64,000 bases of DNA from Eledone cirrhosa. Lineage: Eukaryota > Mollusca > Cephalopoda > Octopoda > Eledonidae. Position numbers and translations under genes: made by a program. Positions within the stretch are counted from its first letter, which is position 1; each line of letters begins with the position of its first letter. Under the pieces are notes generated by a model, which did not search any database, was not told where the DNA came from, and saw nothing but the letters and a program-made list of their open reading frames with translations. Location: the NCBI GenBank assembly GCA_964016885.1, contig OZ024744.1, positions 65,285,047 through 65,349,046 on the forward strand. The letters run 5' to 3'. This document shows, piece by piece, positions 1 through 8,609 of this stretch.

Positions 1-660
1 TGGGCAGATTTAGTGTTGACAGGCTAAAGGTCAAGTCAGGTTCAGCTTGCAGGTGACCTCATGTGCCCTGGTCACAGTAGTTTCTGCAGTGTTGCAGAGA
101 ACCTTGTTGATAAGGGCATGATAGGAAGCCAATGAAGATGGAAATGCCAATGTAACGAAGGATTTATGACCAAAGATCAAGGCCACTGTATCTAACAGGG
201 AAGGTGGTTTGTTACCATCCTGTGTCATCAAACTGGATATTGCATATCTCCTCTGCGTGGAGATAGTGTGCTTAGTGAGGCAAGAGGTGTATGGAAGGTA
301 TATATTTCTTCAGCATGGCAAAGCAGTTCTCCAAGAGGAAGATTTGAATTAGAAGCAGTGGCTAGTAATTAAAGGTTATGGTGAATAGTATCAGCAAGTC
401 TGCCTATAGTTGCATCTTACAACTGTACAGACATATAAAAAAAACACACACACACAAACACACACGTATATGCATGCGCACACATACAGCTCTATATACA
501 AAATTATTTTTTTCTTTTTCAGATAGATACACTCAATCACAACCTTTTAAAACAACTTTATCATACACAAAATGCCAGCATCAACAATTTTTTTCCTGGA
601 GATGGCAACATGAATGGATCTGTTATGTTTCCACCACTGCCTGTCACCTCAATTTTTCTA
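1..660. other. No recognisable gene
   Basis: About 660 bases without a supportable gene. A (CA)-rich patch lies near 445-480. A 66-codon open frame on the minus strand (31-231) has no motif I recognise and no repeat partner in the window. Confidence 0.5.
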
Positions 661-680
661 TTTCTTCTTTAATTTTTCAT

Positions 681-724
681 TCTATTTTCTGATGAAGGAT
701 TAGCATCCGAAACATTGAGACTCT
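681..724 (+). ncRNA. Hammerhead-like core motif, copy 1
   Basis: A CTGATGA box (689-695) is followed by a GGAT-TAGC-ATCC hairpin (697-708) and a GAAA box (709-712), the order of a hammerhead ribozyme core. A second copy at 34750-34781 has GGAC-TAGC-GTCC, so the closing stem pair differs by a compensatory change (C-G versus T-A). One adenosine (696) sits between box 1 and the stem, which is not canonical. Such motifs are known from Penelope-like and other retroelements. The flanking stem I is weak here, so this copy is probably inactive. Confidence 0.35.
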
Positions 725-1011
725 TTTCCTACTATATCAGTGTAAAAACAATAATATGTTTCTTTATTATACTGTGTTGTTTGCTTTGTTATTTCTGTTT
801 GCCTTTTGCAAACACACATTTACATACATATATACTGGCTTAGTTCGAATCTAGCTGTCAAAACGGCTGGAGCTCAGCCATCGGGGTCCTGACTCTTTTC
901 CAATTACCCACTCTACTATCCTAAGTAACGAGTACTTTGGTGCATTATGCTCCCCCTGGTATCTTACCACACTTTCTTTTATATATATATATATATATTT
1001 AATATAGAAAT

Positions 1012-1049
1012 GGCTTCTACAGGACTAGAACTGTTTCATTCAGGAAGCC
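1012..1049 (-). ncRNA. Hammerhead-like motif, deleted copy
   Basis: On the minus strand this copy has the outer GGCTTC/GAAGCC stem and the ACAG/CTGT inner stem of the motif at 1648-1698. It lacks 13 bases covering most of CTGATGA and half of the neighbouring stem, so it cannot form the core and is a remnant. Confidence 0.4.
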
Positions 1050-1084
1050 CTCTTTTTTTTCAAACCACATTGGTCTCAGTCCAA

Positions 1085-1400
1085 GCCATCTCATTCACCC
1101 TTTTATAAATGGTCGTGATTGCACTTTTTGTCAGCTTCTGGTAAATCCACTTCGCTTTTGGTATTATCGGAGAGGAAATGGAGATTGGGGGAACTTTTCA
1201 TTTTCTACATTTCGTCTTTTAAGTAAGCTTGGAATGGTGTGTTGGCTCTATGAAATTTTATGTCCCTGATCAATTTAAAGAGGTCTTCCTCAAATGGTTT
1301 AAGTAGGCTGTTGGTGGGTGGTGCCTTATTTGTTTTGAATCCGAACTGCTCTTTATTGGTAGATGCTACATCAGGGTGGTTGAGGAAGAATGCTCTCTAT
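1085..1400 (-). pseudogene. Decayed retroelement protein fragment
   Basis: Minus-strand translation gives a broken but protein-like stretch. Its readable blocks include EQFGFKTNKAPPTNSLLKPF followed by a lysine-rich segment, with stops near both ends. Similar blocks sit upstream of the reverse transcriptase in some abundant invertebrate retroelements; that is recollection and was not checked by search. The segment lies between the two hammerhead-like repeats in the same orientation, which suggests one element with a large internal deletion. Confidence 0.3.
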
Positions 1401-1647
1401 CTAATACACTTAATGAACTCATCTGTACGTCTGATGAGTGTTTTTAAGTATTGTTTCCTTGAGGGGGGGGGGGGGATCTTCTTCAAGGAGATATCAAGAT
1501 CGAGTTTGATCAGCATGGTTTCTTGGTGATGGTTAAGAGGGACCCAGTAAGTGCTAAAAGATATGTTTATCCTGGGTTCAATCAGAGGTAACCACAGTAA
1601 GTAAGGTACTCAATACATAGCAGAGTATGAATATTTAATATAGAAAT

Positions 1648-1698
1648 GGCTTCTACAGGACTAGAACTATTTCATTCGGGAGAAATCATCAGGAAGCC
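1648..1698 (-). ncRNA. Hammerhead-ribozyme-like motif (type I layout)
   Basis: Read on the minus strand: GGCTTC (1698-1693), CTGATGA (1692-1686), a 12-base segment with a 3-bp TTC/GAA stem (1685-1674), GAAA (1673-1670), a 16-base segment closing through an AG/CT-type stem (1669-1654) and ending in TA, then GAAGCC (1653-1648), which pairs perfectly with GGCTTC. This is the order stem I, box 1, stem II, box 2, stem III, cleavable UA, stem I of a type I hammerhead. A U-U mismatch next to the core in stem II is a weakness, so activity is uncertain. Confidence 0.45.
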
Positions 1699-1700
1699 CA

Positions 1701-2640
1701 TATATATATATTCAAAATAGGGGGACACACAGGACAACGACAATGAAAAAAACATTGGAAAGACAGACAGTCCCATCTCCTCAGTCAACCTCTGGAAATC
1801 ACTACAGTTTTGGTACATTAAGGTTGATACCATTCATTCCAGTACACATTGGTAGAGACAAGTTATACCTTTAGGCAAATTACACAAATATAGAAGAAAA
1901 AGTATCCCAAGTGCGTCATCTGACAAAGAAGGAAAATACCAGTGCAATAGGGCTTAGCAAAAGGTAAATAAAAATATAGAAAGGAGAGAAATAGTAAAAC
2001 AGAAGAGAATAATAACGACTGTAGTCCAACGTGCAGACAAAGAAGAATGATACTGAGGCATAGAAAAGGTAAGAAGAGAGGCTAGAGGAAGACAAACCAG
2101 GTGGTGAGATGTCTATTATATGATAGTTTTAAAAAAAAGCCCTCAAGACTAAGTTGTTAGAATATAAATTCAAAATAGGGAATACAGGCCTAAGTCGGGG
2201 GACAGTGACGAAGGCCTGTAGCCGGTTCCGAGGCCACCTTGAGGCCGTCATCAAAGCCAATGGCGAGTTTATCATGAAGACAAACTGACCTAAGTTTGAT
2301 AAATATATCTTAAAAAATAAAACTACCGTGTTATTTTTTCCTAGACAGTAATCTTGCGAACAAATATCGTCCGCACCCTGTATATACTCAAACATATAAA
2401 TGTATGCATATGCACATACACACACACACACATATACATATATGCGTCAGCATATGGAAAAAAATCTTGGTTTTAAAACAATCAAGAATTTGGAGGGATT
2501 TAGTAAAATAACTAACATTCATTATTAGTTGATGTTTTGGAACATAACATAACAAAGGTTCTTACATAAAATTTTGACGGAATGATTTTAGATAAATATA
2601 AACAACTGAAAATAAACAACTTTATGTCATAGTACCAAAC
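1701..2640. other. No recognisable gene
   Basis: A-rich intergenic DNA with short TA and CA tracts (for example 2405-2440). A somewhat more GC-rich patch at 2190-2275 may be a remnant of an older coding repeat on the minus strand, but no family is recognisable. Confidence 0.4.
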
Positions 2641-2644
2641 AATG

Positions 2645-2806
2645 AATTGGCAGAGTTGTTAGAACATCAGATAGAATGATTTGCAGTATTTGTTTCAGCT
2701 CTCTGCTCTCTGTGTTCAAATCACACTGAAGTTAACTTTGCCTTTCATCCTTTCATGGTCAATAAAAAAAATACCAGTCAAGTACTGGAGTTGATTCTTC
2801 CTCTAT
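2645..2806 (+). repeat. SINE-1, degenerate copy
   Basis: A tRNA-like head (TGGCAGAGTTGTTAGAACAT), a box-B-like GTGTTCAAATC, and the body TTAACTTTGCCTTTCATCC followed by a decayed AAAATACCAGT segment. The order matches better-preserved copies such as 27602-27783. The usual GGCCTTGTGCC end is missing. Confidence 0.6.
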
Positions 2807-2928
2807 ATCTCTTTCCTACTTCCTTTCTCTCACTCACTCTATCCGTCTCTGGAAGAAATCTACTGTATTCAGGTCTGGAGAGAAAATGAGCTCCACCAGG
2901 TTTAAAAAATGCCCTAGAAACACCATAT

Positions 2929-3510
2929 GTCAATATGGCACCCCTATGACTCCTCAGGAGTTACTGGTCCATACCATATATATATATATATATGTCAATA
3001 TGGCCCCCCTACGACTCCTCAGGAGTTACTGGTCCATACCATATATATATATATGTCAATATGGCCCCCCTATGACTCCTCAGGAGTTACTGGTCCATAC
3101 CACATATATATATATATATATGTCAATATGGCCCCCCTATGACTCCTCAGGAGTTACTGGTCCATACCACATATATATATATATATGTCAATATGGCCCC
3201 CCTATGACTCCTCAGGAGTTACTGGTCCATACCATACCATATATATATATATATATGTCAATATGGCCCCCCTATGACTCCTCAGGAGTTACTGGTCCAT
3301 ACCATACCATATATATATATATATATATGTCAATATGGCCCCCCTACGACTCCTCAGGAGTTACTGGTCCATACCATATATATATATATATGTCAATATG
3401 GCCCCCCTACGACTCCTCAGGAGTTACTGGTCCATACCACATATATATATATATGTCAATATGGCCCCCCTATGACTCCTCAGGAGTTACTGGTCCATAC
3501 CATACCATAG
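2929..3510 (+). repeat. Minisatellite, nine 61-72 bp units with internal hairpin
   Basis: Units begin with GTCAATATGG at 2929, 2994, 3055, 3122, 3187, 3257, 3329, 3392 and 3455. Each has a conserved core of about 50 bases followed by a (TA)n spacer of variable length, which explains the unequal period. Every core contains ACTCCT-C-AGGAGT, a perfect 6-bp inverted repeat around one base. All three forward frames stay open over long stretches, so the 214-codon frame here is a by-product of the repeat and not a gene. Confidence 0.9.
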
Positions 3511-3587
3511 TTAAGTACCAAAAAGGTTAAAATAGGAGTAAGCAAAATCAGCAAGATTGCCAGGGACTACAAACACAGCAGGTTTCA

Positions 3588-4420
3588 AGTGTGAGTGCCC
3601 TTTTTTCATATATTTGCACTAGTAGGCACCTCTTAACCACTATCCACCACTTCCATACACCTCCCACGCGCCAGCACCCACCCACACAATTCTGTTCATA
3701 CCAACCTCACACTGTAAACTTATTGTATTGGTATCACAACGAAAAGCATTCGGCCCTCAATGTAAAGTGGTTGTGTAGGTGTCACAACAAAGAGCACCCA
3801 GCCCACACTGTAAAGTGGTCGTGTAGGTGTCACAACAAAGAGCACCCAGCACACACTGTAAAGTGGTCATGAAGGTGTCACAACAAAAAACACCCAGCCC
3901 ACACTGTAAAGTCGTTGTGTAGGTGTCACAACAAAAAAACACCCAGCCCACTCTGTAAAGTCGTTGTGTAGGTGTCACAACAAAAAAACACCCAGCCCAC
4001 TCTGTAAAGTGGTCATGAAGGTGTCACAACAAAAAACACCCAGCCCACACTGTAAAGTGGTCGTGTAGGTGTCACAACAAAAAAACACCCAGCCCACTCT
4101 GTAAAGTCGTTGTGTAGGTGTCACAACAAAAAAACACCCAGCACACTCTGTAAAGTGGTCATGAAGGTGTCACAACAAAAAGCATGCTGTCCACACTGTA
4201 AAATGGTCTTGTAGGCATCAAGACAAAAAACACCCAGCACTCACTGTAAATGTGGTTGGCATTAGGAAGGGCATCCAGCCATAGAAACCAAGCCAGAAAC
4301 AGTTCTGTATGAGCAAGATACGGTCACCTTACCCAATTTGCCTCAAACAGGATAAATCATCTAACCCATGCTAGTGTGGAAAATAGATGTTAAACGATGA
4401 TTATGATGATGGTGATGATA
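3588..4420 (+). mobile_element. LINE-alpha 3' UTR copy with expanded tandem module
   Basis: Starts with AGTAGGCACCTCTTAACCA, which also follows the LINE-alpha coding end at 44945. It continues through a C-rich stretch, a 48-bp tandem array (3761-4246), the GTTAGGAAGGGCATCCAGC-type tail (here GCATTAGGAAGGGCATCC) and an imperfect GAT-rich end. It is a 5'-truncated copy holding only the 3' UTR. Confidence 0.7.
3761..4246 (+). repeat. Tandem array of a 48-bp LINE/SINE module
   Basis: About ten units of roughly 48 bases, each with GTAAAGT(G/C)GT near its start and a GGTGTCACAACAAAAA segment. Units alternate between TCGTGTAGG, TCATGAAGG and TCGTTGTGTAGG variants, giving a weak higher-order order. 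The same module is present once or twice in SINE-2 (19235-19285), in other LINE-alpha tails, and about seven times at 33616-33960. Confidence 0.85.
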
Positions 4421-4443
4421 ATGATAAAGCATATATACATATT

Positions 4444-4520
4444 ATTGGATGGCTGTTGACTCTTTTGAGTCCCTATGAACTTTGATGGTTTTTCACTCTT
4501 TAAAGTTTTCCAAGTCACCC
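4444..4520 (+). repeat. Repeat Y fragment
   Basis: The block TGGATGGCTGTTGACTC followed by GAGTCC and, further on, a TCACCCTCTTCAC-type segment recurs at 61123-61195 and 61633-61725, and inverted at about 5880-5970. Dispersed repeat of unknown class. Confidence 0.5.
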
Positions 4521-4607
4521 TCTTCACAAAGTAAGTTTGCTGGCGTTGTTGGTTTGGTCACCATGCAACAGGTTTACTGGGTTACATGCTATATACATAC
4601 ATATGTG

Positions 4608-4915
4608 AAGGCACATGACTTAGTGGTTAGGGTGTTGGGCTTACAATTGAGAGGTTGTGAGTTCGATTCTCGAACTGAGTTATATGTTTTGTCCTTGAGC
4701 AAGACACTTTATTTCACATTGCTCTAGTTTACTCAGCTGTAGAAATGAGTTGCCTTTCCCTTGGACAACATCAGTGACATGGAGAGGAGAGACTGACATC
4801 CATGGGCGATTGTTGGTCTTTCACAAAAAAAAACCTTGCCCAGGCTTGTGCCTTGGATGGAAAATGTGTAGGTGAAAAACCCATGGCCATTAGTGACCGA
4901 TGGGGGCCTTTAACA
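4608..4915 (+). repeat. SINE with tRNA-like head and a different tail
   Basis: Box A-like GACTTAGTGGTTAGGG and box B-like GTGAGTTCGATTCTCG, then CTTGAGCAAGACACTTTATT as in SINE-2. The 3' half (from about 4755) diverges from SINE-2 and ends in a GGGGCCTTTAACATA segment, so this is a related subfamily with another tail. It is not a functional tRNA gene. Confidence 0.7.
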
Positions 4916-5179
4916 TACATATATAGAGAGAGAGTAGGATGACAGGAAGAAAGATAGGGAAATGGAGAGAGAAGAGAAATTTCACTTAATAAGAAATACT
5001 AAAAAATTGAATGAATGGAGAATGGTAGAGAAAGTGATACCCCCCACCATAGCTAAAAATGAAAAATAAAAACAAATGAAAAAAAAAACAAAGAAAGGAA
5101 ATGGAAAAGTGACTGAGGATATGGTAAAGAGAGAGGATGAGGGAGGAGAGAAAAAAAAAGAGAATTAGACTACTGGGTA

Positions 5180-5600
5180 TGTAGCATAGCTACATGTGCA
5201 TGTGTGTAAGTGTGTGTGTACGTGTGTGAATGAGTGTGTGTGTGTACGTGTATGAATGAGTGTGTGTACTTGTGTATGTGTGTGAATGAGTGTGTGTGTA
5301 CGTGTGTGAATACGTGTGTGTGTGTGGTTGTGTGTGTAAGAAAATACAAATAGATTGGTAGAGAGAGTTAGATTGAGGAGAGTGACAGAGAGAAAGATGG
5401 AGAGGAAAGTTAGATAGATAGATGGATGGACAGATGGATGGATAAATATATATATATATACAGAGAGAGAGAGGGAGAGAGTGAGAGAAAGAGAGAGAAA
5501 TAGAGAGAGGGTGAGAGAGAGAGAAAGAGAGAGAAAGAGGGAGGGAGTGAGAGAGAGAAATAGAGAGAGAGGGAGGGAGTGAGAGAGAGAGACAAACGGA
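5180..5600. repeat. Compound microsatellite GT/GTAT then GA-rich
   Basis: A (TG)-rich block (5200-5335), GATA/GATG units (5410-5445), a short (TA)n and a (GA)n-rich block (5460-5595). The long minus-strand frames here are low-complexity His/Thr or Ser/Leu artefacts. Confidence 0.85.
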
Positions 5601-5719
5601 CAGTAAAGATGGGTGAATGACAATACAAAAGCTGTAGGTTTTTGTATACAAATGTTATGTAATTTCCAAATTGTAAGTGAATGTGCTTTCACTCATTCTT
5701 TTCTCATTCTGTGTGTGCA

Positions 5720-5783
5720 TATGTATGTATATATGTATGTATGTATGTATATATATATATGTATGTATGTATATATGTATGTC
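5720..5783. repeat. (GTAT)n microsatellite
   Basis: Imperfect GTAT/GTATATAT tract. Confidence 0.8.
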
Positions 5784-5785
5784 AG

Positions 5786-5990
5786 GTCGCTCTCGAGTGC
5801 TACTGGTAACATGTAACCCAGTACAACCTGTCTCATGGTCGAGTCGTCTGCGACTAAACCGGCAACCCCATTAGGCTAGCCTGGTGAGGAGGGTGATATT
5901 TGGACACCCTGTGGGATGACATACAAGACTCGGAGGAACTCAGCAGAGTCAACGGCCATCCAAACAGTATTTTTTTTGTTTTTTTTTCAC
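5786..5990 (-). repeat. Dispersed repeat including inverted repeat Y
   Basis: Contains ACTCAGCAGAGTCAACGGCC and GGTGATATTTGGACACCCTG, which are reverse complements of the repeat Y blocks at 4444, 61123 and 61633. The first 80 bases (GGTCGCTCTCGAGTGCTACT onward) have no second copy here. Confidence 0.5.
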
Positions 5991-6429
5991 CTGGGAGTGA
6001 AAGGCCGCCAGCTGTTGTCACAACACCTTTCTAGGAGGGGGAAACTCTGAAAAAAAACCTGTGGCTTTGGAAGCATCTGATGATGTTGACCAGTTCTCCT
6101 TTTCGGGTAGTGTTTTTGATGCTCAGAGAGTGGGATTGGTTGAGTGCAAGGCCTTTCCCCACTTTAAAAACCTTTAAAGCACAGGCATTGCTTGTTCAGG
6201 ATATGTTACAGGTTCGTGTGGCTGGCCGTGGCCTAAAAGTGCACCAAACTCTATAATCTGACAAGCAATTGCAATACTCTTAGCAGAGTTTTCAGCCATC
6301 ATATATGTATGTATGTGTGTATGTGTGTCTGTCTGTCTGTATGTATGTAAAGTGTATGCCACATGTGTACTGTCACGATTGCTGTTTGCATATGTTTTAT
6401 GGGTCACCTACAAATGGCATATCAAAAGA

Positions 6430-7150
6430 CTAGAATGATTCCTCTAGCAGTGTCTCAGAAAGATGCTTGGTATCAAGTAGCAGATGCATGTCAGTGATGT
6501 TGAGATCCTTGAGAGAAGTGAGTGTCGGAGCATTGAAAGTATCAAGTTCCAACGTCATTTGCAATGGACCGGACACCTCTGCAGGATGGAAGATGATCAA
6601 ATCCCAAAACAACTTTTGTATGGCGAGCTTTGTAAAGGTAAAAGACCACATCACAAGCCAAAGCTCCGATACAAAGATTGCATAAAGGGCTCATTAAAAA
6701 AAAGAGGTTTGATGGTGACTGACTGAGAGATAGAAGCTCTTGAAAGAGAAATGTGACGTGGAATGGTGAATGATGGGGTCCATAATTTTGTGAATAGACA
6801 CATAGAGTGCAAGAAGATCAAATGGGATATGCATAAGCAATGCCCTGGTGTATCTCATGAAACTATCTGTGTCTCTATTGAATTGGTGTTCCCTGAGTGT
6901 GGAAAGGTGTGTTTGAGCAAATCTGGTCTCAAGAGCCACAGTTCAGCCATGTTCAGAGAGAACCAGTGAACTCTGATCTCTATAGTATTGCAAGATGTAA
7001 TGAATGCAGCAAAGACTGTCGATCTGCAGCATGACTGAAGTGGCATGTGAAGGTTCACAGGCAACCTGATGCAAAACCTCAGGCCAAGGAGATCCATAGT
7101 TGTTGTCAATGTGTCAAGGAGTGCAAGTTTCTAGTAGGCTTGAAAATCAT
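6430..7150 (+). pseudogene. LINE-beta C-terminus with zinc fingers, decayed
   Basis: Three-frame reading recovers the C-terminal part of the element at 45377-48551. Shared blocks include WTGHLCRMEDDQIPKQLLYG and GKRPHHKPKLRYKD, against IPKQLFYGELVKGKRPPHKP there. It ends in C2H2-like fingers, with CPECGKVCLSKSGLKSH (about 6889-6939) and two weaker repeats up to 7130. Several stops and frameshifts are present. In the family this follows the RT, and the fingers may bind nucleic acid. The copy is 5'-truncated and non-functional. Confidence 0.65.
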
Positions 7151-7204
7151 ATCCGAGCGTTGCACATGTGAATTTGACAAGCAATTGCAATACTCTTAGC
7201 ATGA

Positions 7205-7322
7205 ATTTGCTGCCATCATGTATGTATGTATGAATGTATGTATGTTGTATGTATATATGTATGTATGTATGTTTGTTATATGTTATGTATGCATGTTTGT
7301 ATGTATGTATGTATGTATGCAG
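7205..7322. repeat. (GTAT)n microsatellite
   Basis: Imperfect GTAT repeats with interruptions. Confidence 0.8.
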
Positions 7323-7377
7323 GGAACGCTAAGTTGAATAATTGTCTAACTAGTTTCAATCCATATATATACATTCA

Positions 7378-7445
7378 TCATCATCATCATTTAACATCCA
7401 TTTTTCCATGCTTGCATGGGTTAGATGAGTTGTCCTATTGTGAGA
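7378..7445 (-). repeat. SINE-2/LINE-alpha tail fragment
   Basis: (CAT)n followed by TTTAACATCCATTTTTCCATG and CATGGGTTAGATGAGTTGTC, the reverse complement of the family's 3' end. Confidence 0.7.
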
Positions 7446-7461
7446 CAAGTCAGATCAGGTG

Positions 7462-7640
7462 ATTGTGGTGGTGGTGGTGGTGGTGGTGGTGATGGTGGTG
7501 ATGGTGGTAGTGATGGTGGTGATGGTGGTCGTAGTAATGATGGTGATGGTGGTGATGGTGGTGATGGTGGTGATGGTGGTGCTGGTGGTGATGGTGGTCG
7601 TTGTAATGATGGTGATGGTGGTGGTGAGGTTAATGTAGGT
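7462..7640. repeat. (GGT/GAT)n triplet tract
   Basis: Imperfect GGTGGTGAT triplets. The Gly/Asp-rich forward frame and Thr/Ile-rich reverse frame are artefacts of the tract. Confidence 0.9.
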
Positions 7641-7894
7641 GTCCATGTTATATGTTTTGTGGCTTTAACTTTATTTTTCCTTCTGCCCTCATTTTTTTTA
7701 TGATGAAGTCAGAGAGTTTCTGTTTTTTCTTTTTCTTTTCTCAAAGGTGGTGTGCCAATCCTCCCCCTCCCCCTTCCCCTCAGTACAATCCATATCCAAC
7801 TGTTCCAAGTTGAGGTGGGAAGGGGCATTCTTTCAGGTGTATTGCTGCTGTTGTAGGCTCTGTTGTTTTTTATTATTACTGGCACACCTGTTAT

Positions 7895-7956
7895 GACTGT
7901 CACTGTTCCTGCTTCTGCTGCTGCTCCTGCTGCTGCTGCTCCTGCTGCTGCTGCTC

Positions 7957-8010
<54 letters not shown>

Positions 8011-8020
8011 CTATTGGTTT
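7895..8020. repeat. (TGC)n triplet tract
   Basis: TGCTGC with TGCTCC and TGTTGC interruptions. It encodes poly-Ala, poly-Ser or poly-Leu by frame and gives no evidence of a gene. Confidence 0.9.
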
Positions 8021-8238
8021 GGCCATCTCTCGTGATTTTGGGTACAGAAAGTCTTGGCATCTTTGTTTCTTCTGTTTGTGCTTGCCAGTGATGGTGTTGT
8101 TTGCTACCATGGTTGAGGTGTTAGCAAGTAATGTGAGTTTGTTTGTTTGTTTGTTTTTTTTTTGGGGGGGGGGGGGTCTGGGATATTTTTGGTGGCTAGA
8201 TGTGGGCAGGAGATTTACTATAATTGAATGATAATAAC

Positions 8239-8414
8239 ATATCGTATTTCCCGACGTCAAAGATTCTACTTTTTTCATAAAACAAGTCTCAAAAATCTAC
8301 CATGCGTCCTGGAGGGCGAAAGTTGTTTATTATTTCTTTTCAAATTTTTGGTTGTCAAAATTAGGGTGCGTCCTCGAGGGCGAAGCGTCTTCGGCGCCGG
8401 GAAATAAGGTATAT
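8239..8414. mobile_element. MITE-like element with CGTATTTCCCG ends
   Basis: About 175 bases bounded by TATCGTATTTCCCGACG (left) and CGCCGGGAAATAAGGTATA (right), imperfect inverted repeats. GCGTCCTGGAGGGCGAA and GCGTCCTCGAGGGCGAA occur directly repeated inside. No second copy lies in the window and a clean target duplication is not obvious, so the superfamily is unassigned. Confidence 0.45.
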
Positions 8415-8575
8415 TTTTTTAGAAATAAAACCAATAGTAAAAATTCAAACTCGGAAACAAGATTTATGGGTGAAATAAATGATAGTGTGACTTAACCAGT
8501 TGAGAGTGAGCCAGAGGGAGAAAAGTTAATACTATGCATAGCAAATGTACTGTATGTTCTATAAATGTGCTACCA

Positions 8576-8578
8576 TTA

Positions 8579-8608
<30 letters not shown>
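8576..8608 (+). repeat. (TTA)n tract at the 5' junction of Tx1-like copy A
   Basis: Uninterrupted ATT/TTA triplets run straight into the element. Confidence 0.9.

Positions 8609-8609
<1 letters not shown>

Larger units (their letters stand above)
1005..1700 (-). mobile_element. Retroelement remnant bounded by two hammerhead-like repeats
   Basis: Two direct copies of a 38-51 base motif (1012-1049 and 1648-1698) lie 636 bases apart, each preceded on the + strand by the same AATATAGAAAT. Between them the minus strand keeps a decayed protein fragment (about 1085-1400). Repeats carrying hammerhead motifs around a coding remnant fit the terminal-repeat arrangement described for Penelope-like elements, but I could not recognise a reverse transcriptase or GIY-YIG domain, so the class is inferred. 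Confidence 0.4.

Noticed and set aside
2886..3530. 214-codon open frame as a repetitive protein gene
   Set aside because: It follows the minisatellite; the other two forward frames are also open over long stretches, and the length-variable TA spacers would shift any reading frame.
3761..4246. CRISPR-like array
   Set aside because: Units are contiguous with no unique spacers, and the module belongs to a LINE/SINE tail in an animal genome.
5165..5692. Long minus-strand frames (His/Thr/Ser/Leu-rich)
   Set aside because: Overlapping frames in a GT/GA microsatellite.
7425..7703. Glycine/aspartate-rich protein
   Set aside because: Entirely explained by the (GGT/GAT)n tract; no flanking coding signal.
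7709..8278. Alanine-rich protein on the minus strand
   Set aside because: Composition comes from the (TGC)n tract, and the rest lacks any motif or conserved neighbour.
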